Assembly: GCA_016295245.1 (NCBI GenBank)
Contig: JAEDLO010000029.1
Span: forward strand, 1-17,413
Origin: Bacteroidales bacterium
GTDB lineage: Bacteria; Bacteroidota; Bacteroidia; Bacteroidales; UBA932
Reading direction: 5' to 3'
Length of the DNA: 17,413 nt
Shown: piece after piece, positions 15,293-17,413 of the stretch
How the letters are laid out: every line of letters starts with the position of its first letter
Position numbering within the stretch: the stretch's first letter is position 1
The notes under the pieces: model-generated
Seen by the model: only the letters and a program-made list of their open reading frames with translations
The model's database searches: none
Told to the model about the DNA's origin: nothing
Made by a program: the position numbers and the translations under genes

Positions 15293-16217
15293 CCAGGTCC
15301 TTGATTGTTACTTTTCCTATCTTTTCTATCAAAACGAAATGAATCTTGCCCGACTCGGCCTTCTTGTCTTTCCAGAGGGCGGCCTCCAGCTCGCTTTCCG
15401 GACAAGGGAGCTCAACGGGCAGGCGGCAGGCCTTCAGGTCGGCTTCAATCTTTGCGGCGAGCCCCTTTTCGCAGACGCCGAGAGCCTCGGAGAGCCTGGC
15501 GGCGCAGACCATTCCGACCGAAACCGCCTCCCCGTGGGTCATAGGGCAGGCTGTAGGGTGGGTGTGCTGGTACCACTCGATGGCATGGGCATAAGTGTGG
15601 CCGAGATTCAGGTAGCGGCGTATGTTCTTCTCGTATGGATCCTTCTCGACCACTCTCCTCTTGACCTCAGAAGCCGCGAGGACGAGTTCCCCGAGGGCGT
15701 CAAAGTCCATCTCGGGTGCGGAGAGCAGGGCAACGGCCTTCTCGTAGTAGCCCCCGAGGTCCTCGATGATGAAGCTCTTGAGCATCTCGGCGGCGCCGCT
15801 GCGCAGTTCGCGCTCCGGAAGGGTCCTGAGGGCCTGCGGGAGGATGCGGGTCTGCTCAGGGAAGGCTATCACGCCTATCATATTTTTGTATGAGTCGAGG
15901 TTGCAGCCGGTTTTTCCGCCAAGTCCGGCGTCCACCTGGCAGAGCAGGGTTGTCGGATAGTTGACATAGCGCACGCCTCTCTTGTAGATGCTTGCGGCGA
16001 AGCCGACAAGGTCGGTGGTGACTCCGCCTCCGACGGCATAGACCAAGGCGTTTCGGTCTGCCCCCTGACTGAGCAGCCAGCGGCAGATGTCCATCACCGA
16101 GTCGATGGTCTTATGGTCTTCGTCAGCCGTTATCGGATAAGCCGGGCGGCCTGGGGCCAGTGTAAGCGCCAGATCCTCCACGTTGCGGTCATACACTACA
16201 AAAACATTTTCTTCCAT
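15267..16217 (-). CDS. aroB: 3-dehydroquinate synthase
   Basis: This 316-residue NAD- and metal-dependent enzyme makes 3-dehydroquinate from DAHP. AVGGGVTTDLVGFAAS (61-76) and YPTTLLCQVDAGLGGKTGCN (87-106) are the family's most conserved blocks. The Zn ligands are E144 (in SGAAEMLKS), H207 (in GHTYAHAIE) and H228 (in MTHGEA). The reading frame extends 23 codons further upstream, but that part is unlike the family, and a -7-like element sits right before the ATG at 16217. With this start, the first ~30 residues of the usual N-terminal NAD domain are missing (family about 350-360). The catalytic half is intact, so I consider it functional. It overlaps aroDA, supporting a shared transcript. Confidence 0.95.
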   Translation of the reverse strand: MEENVFVVYDRNVEDLALTLAPGRPAYPITADEDHKTIDSVMDICRWLLSQGADRNALVYAVGGGVTTDLVGFAASIYKRGVRYVNYPTTLLCQVDAGLGGKTGCNLDSYKNMIGVIAFPEQTRILPQALRTLPERELRSGAAEMLKSFIIEDLGGYYEKAVALLSAPEMDFDALGELVLAASEVKRRVVEKDPYEKNIRRYLNLGHTYAHAIEWYQHTHPTACPMTHGEAVSVGMVCAARLSEALGVCEKGLAAKIEADLKACRLPVELPCPESELEAALWKDKKAESGKIHFVLIEKIGKVTIKDLDDLHQYSE

Positions 16218-16224
16218 AATGGTA

Positions 16225-16232
16225 CGAAGGTA
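16225..16232 (-). promoter_or_regulatory. -7-like promoter element for aroB-aroDA
   Basis: On the minus strand TACCTTCG differs from TAnnTTTG at one base and ends seven nucleotides before the aroB ATG at 16217. No TTTG lies at the right distance upstream. The short spacing again implies an almost leaderless mRNA. Confidence 0.4.
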
Positions 16233-16241
16233 AGTATAATA

Positions 16242-16272
16242 TTTGATATATCGTGATTTTTGGATACCTTTG
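16242..16272 (+). promoter_or_regulatory. Promoter of tRNA-Leu
   Basis: TTTG (16242-16245), a 19-nt spacer and TACCTTTG (16265-16272) match the consensus fully. Initiation near 16276 would leave about 28 nt of 5' precursor before the mature tRNA at 16304. Confidence 0.75.
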
Positions 16273-16303
16273 CAATTCCTTCGCAACTACACGAAGTCCA
16301 CTC

Positions 16304-16390
16304 GCCCGAGTGGCGGAATGGTAGACGCGATGGACTCAAAATCCATTGTCCCTTAAAGGCGTGCCGGTTCGAGTCCGGCCTCGGGCACCA
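16304..16390 (+). tRNA. tRNA-Leu, anticodon CAA
   Basis: A complete type II tRNA of 87 nt including an encoded CCA. The acceptor stem GCCCGAG pairs with CTCGGGC, followed by ACCA. The anticodon stem ATGGA/TCCAT (16330-16346) frames the loop CTCAAAA, placing the anticodon CAA at 16337-16339 (reads UUG). The long variable arm around 16347-16362 is as expected for leucine. The T arm GCCGG-TTCGAGT-CCGGC is perfect. Confidence 0.97.
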
Positions 16391-16393
16391 CAC

Positions 16394-16431
16394 AATATGG
16401 CTCTTAACTTTTGGTTTTGAGCCATATTTTT
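16394..16431 (+). terminator. Intrinsic terminator of tRNA-Leu
   Basis: Four nucleotides past the CCA, a 10-bp perfect stem AATATGGCTC (16394-16403) with GAGCCATATT (16419-16428) closes a 15-nt loop and runs into a T tract (16427-16431). The tRNA is therefore likely a single-gene transcript. Confidence 0.85.
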
Positions 16432-16524
16432 ATGGTGGTCAAAATCCATGCTTAGCCCTGACTGCCGCAAGCCCGTGTTGCAGGTGGCACCGCATTGGGG
16501 AGTTGATATACTTCCTGCCATTTG
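16432..16524. other. Intergenic stretch with nothing recognised
   Basis: About 90 nt lie between the tRNA terminator and the next promoter. No reading frame with family resemblance, inverted repeat of note or attachment-site duplication of the tRNA 3' end was found here. Confidence 0.5.
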
Positions 16525-16556
16525 TTTGCTTATTTGGAAAAAGATAAATACCTTTG
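16525..16556 (+). promoter_or_regulatory. Promoter upstream of the EamA-family transporter leader
   Basis: TTTG (16525-16528), a 20-nt spacer and TACCTTTG (16549-16556) match the consensus without mismatch. Initiation near 16560 lies about 107 nt before the transporter ATG, leaving room for the structured leader. Confidence 0.75.
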
Positions 16557-16559
16557 TTC

Positions 16560-16640
16560 AAGTGCTCATCCGTCAGTATAGCCGTATGTGGCACTATTAA
16601 CAAGGAGCAACGCTATCAGTTTCTGGTAGCGTTTTCTTAT
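16560..16640 (+). ncRNA. Candidate attenuator leader or small RNA
   Basis: The predicted transcript start and a strong intrinsic terminator bound an RNA of about 80 nt. It contains a five-codon frame ATG TGG CAC TAT TAA (16586-16600, M-W-H-Y), an AAGGAG (16602-16607), and alternative pairings. ATAG with CTAT and CC with GG form a hairpin at 16578-16597, whereas ATAGC (16578-16582) could instead pair with GCTAT (16612-16616) in the terminator arm. This layout would suit transcription attenuation of the downstream transporter. It could equally be an independent small RNA. No known riboswitch fold was recognised. Confidence 0.4.
16609..16638 (+). terminator. Intrinsic terminator ahead of the transporter gene
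   Basis: An 11-bp stem (16609-16619 with 16623-16633, one T-G wobble) closes a TTT loop and is followed by TTCTT. It lies between a consensus promoter and the transporter ATG at 16667, so it either regulates readthrough or ends a separate small RNA. Confidence 0.75.
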
Positions 16641-16666
16641 CATCATCGGCCCAAATTTTATACAGA

Positions 16667-17413
16667 ATGAAAAGTGTTTTCCAGCGGCCGCTGTGGGTCG
16701 CAGTATTCGGTCTGACCGCCGCAATGCTCTGGGGATGGGCATATCCGCTCATTAAGCTGGGTTTCACGGAGTTCGGCATCGAAGGCGATATGACGGGCTC
16801 CAAGATGCTCTTTGCGGGCATTCGCTTCACGCTTTCCGGCCTGATACTTCTGCTTATCGCGAGCATCACGGGACGGAAGTTGCGCCTCAAGGAGGAGGGC
16901 CGCGGGCACGCTGCGCTCGCCTGGCTGTACATCCTGGTCTTTGCGCTTTTCAACACGACTTTCCACTATGCGACCTTTTATGTCGGCCTGTCGCACAGCG
17001 AGGGCTCGCGAGCAGCGATTCTGAACTCCCTGAGCGTGTTTCTCGTGGTCATCCTTGCCTGCATTTTTTTCAAGAGCGACAGGATGAGCCTGCGCAAGCT
17101 TTTGGGCTGCCTGATCGGCTTCGCCGGCATCCTGACCCTCAACCTGGGGTCGGGAGCCTCGGCCTTAGGCGGCTTCAGCCTGATGGGCGACGGGATGATC
17201 ATACTCAACGCCATCTGCAGCGCCGTCGCCTCCTTGATGACGCGGGGGCTGGGCAAGAGGATTGACATCTTCGTGGGCACGGGCATCAGCCTTGCCCTCG
17301 GAGGGCTGCTGCTAGTAGTGCCGGGGCTGCTGATGGGCGGAACCATCCCCGCCGTCACGGCAAGGGGCGTCTTCTATCTGATCTGCCTGATCTGCATCTC
17401 GTCGACCGGCTTC
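16667..17413 (+). CDS. EamA/DMT-family transporter, 3' end outside the window
   Basis: The 249 codons visible, open to the window end, encode a multi-helix membrane protein of the drug/metabolite transporter superfamily. It starts MKSVFQRPLWVAVFGLTAAM, with LWGWAYPLIKLGF in helix 1. The first EamA repeat ends with the typical segment EGSRAAILNSLSVFLVVILA, then FFKSDRMSLRKLLGCLIGFAGILTLNL (about 128-154, quoted here in two parts of the same block). The second repeat begins near SLMGDGMIILNAICSAVASL and is cut off. Members export or import amino acids, nucleotides or drugs; the substrate cannot be told. Its leader contains a terminator hairpin and a tiny M-W-H-Y frame, and aromatic amino acid biosynthesis genes lie nearby, so an amino-acid efflux role is a guess. 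Confidence 0.88.
   Translation, partial: MKSVFQRPLWVAVFGLTAAMLWGWAYPLIKLGFTEFGIEGDMTGSKMLFAGIRFTLSGLILLLIASITGRKLRLKEEGRGHAALAWLYILVFALFNTTFHYATFYVGLSHSEGSRAAILNSLSVFLVVILACIFFKSDRMSLRKLLGCLIGFAGILTLNLGSGASALGGFSLMGDGMIILNAICSAVASLMTRGLGKRIDIFVGTGISLALGGLLLVVPGLLMGGTIPAVTARGVFYLICLICISSTGF

Noticed and set aside
16196..16521. Two short minus-strand frames overlapping the tRNA
   Set aside because: They read the complement of tRNA-Leu (segments such as GRTRTGTPLR and RPDSNRHAFKG), a known source of spurious protein predictions.
16391..16666. Possible integrated element next to the tRNA
   Set aside because: No integrase gene and no repeat of the tRNA 3' end were seen; the tRNA has an ordinary terminator.

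Overview
The window looks like a gene-dense chromosomal stretch from a Bacteroidetes genome of fairly high GC, most likely order Bacteroidales. Three things point there. Many promoters match the Bacteroidetes sigma consensus (TTTG, about 20 nt, then TAnnTTTG). There is a FeoA-FeoB fusion. There are Bacteroidetes-type products: a DUF5686 outer-membrane protein with a CarboxypepD_reg-like plug, and an S16 with a long Ala/Lys/Glu tail. Genus cannot be fixed from sequence alone. I see no transposase, integrase, phage gene or CRISPR array, so this reads as core chromosome.

Layout, left to right. (1) 1-2563, minus: a FeoAB iron(II) transporter followed by a small Cys-rich membrane protein cut by the window edge. 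(2) 2638-4454, plus: two translationally coupled GT2 glycosyltransferases. (3) 4449-5455, minus: rpsP-rimM with its own near-perfect promoter, a leader hairpin, and a terminator buried in the convergent glycosyltransferase gene. (4) 5532-12272, minus: a tightly packed run sufB-sufC-sufD-ispE-DUF5686-DUF616, probably one transcript from a promoter just upstream of sufB. SufD is unusually short. (5) 12331-13299, plus: aroC, divergent from sufB with interleaved promoter elements. (6) 13286-16217, minus: aroB followed by an aroD-aroA gene fusion. The three shikimate loci supply four steps of the pathway (AroB, AroD, AroA, AroC). (7) 16304-16390, plus: tRNA-Leu(CAA) with its own promoter and terminator. 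(8) 16525-17413, plus: a promoter, a roughly 80-nt leader ending in a strong intrinsic terminator, then the 5' part of an EamA/DMT-family transporter gene that runs off the window.

How they fit together. Feo brings in ferrous iron, SufBCD builds Fe-S clusters, and IspE belongs to the MEP isoprenoid pathway, whose last two enzymes (not in this window) are Fe-S proteins. The aro genes make chorismate. The transporter downstream of the aro/tRNA block has a leader shaped like an attenuator, with a five-codon reading frame encoding M-W-H-Y. The most interesting items are the AroD-AroA fusion, that candidate attenuator or small RNA, the minimal SufD, the rpsP leader, and the repeated use of promoters placed almost directly against the start codon.
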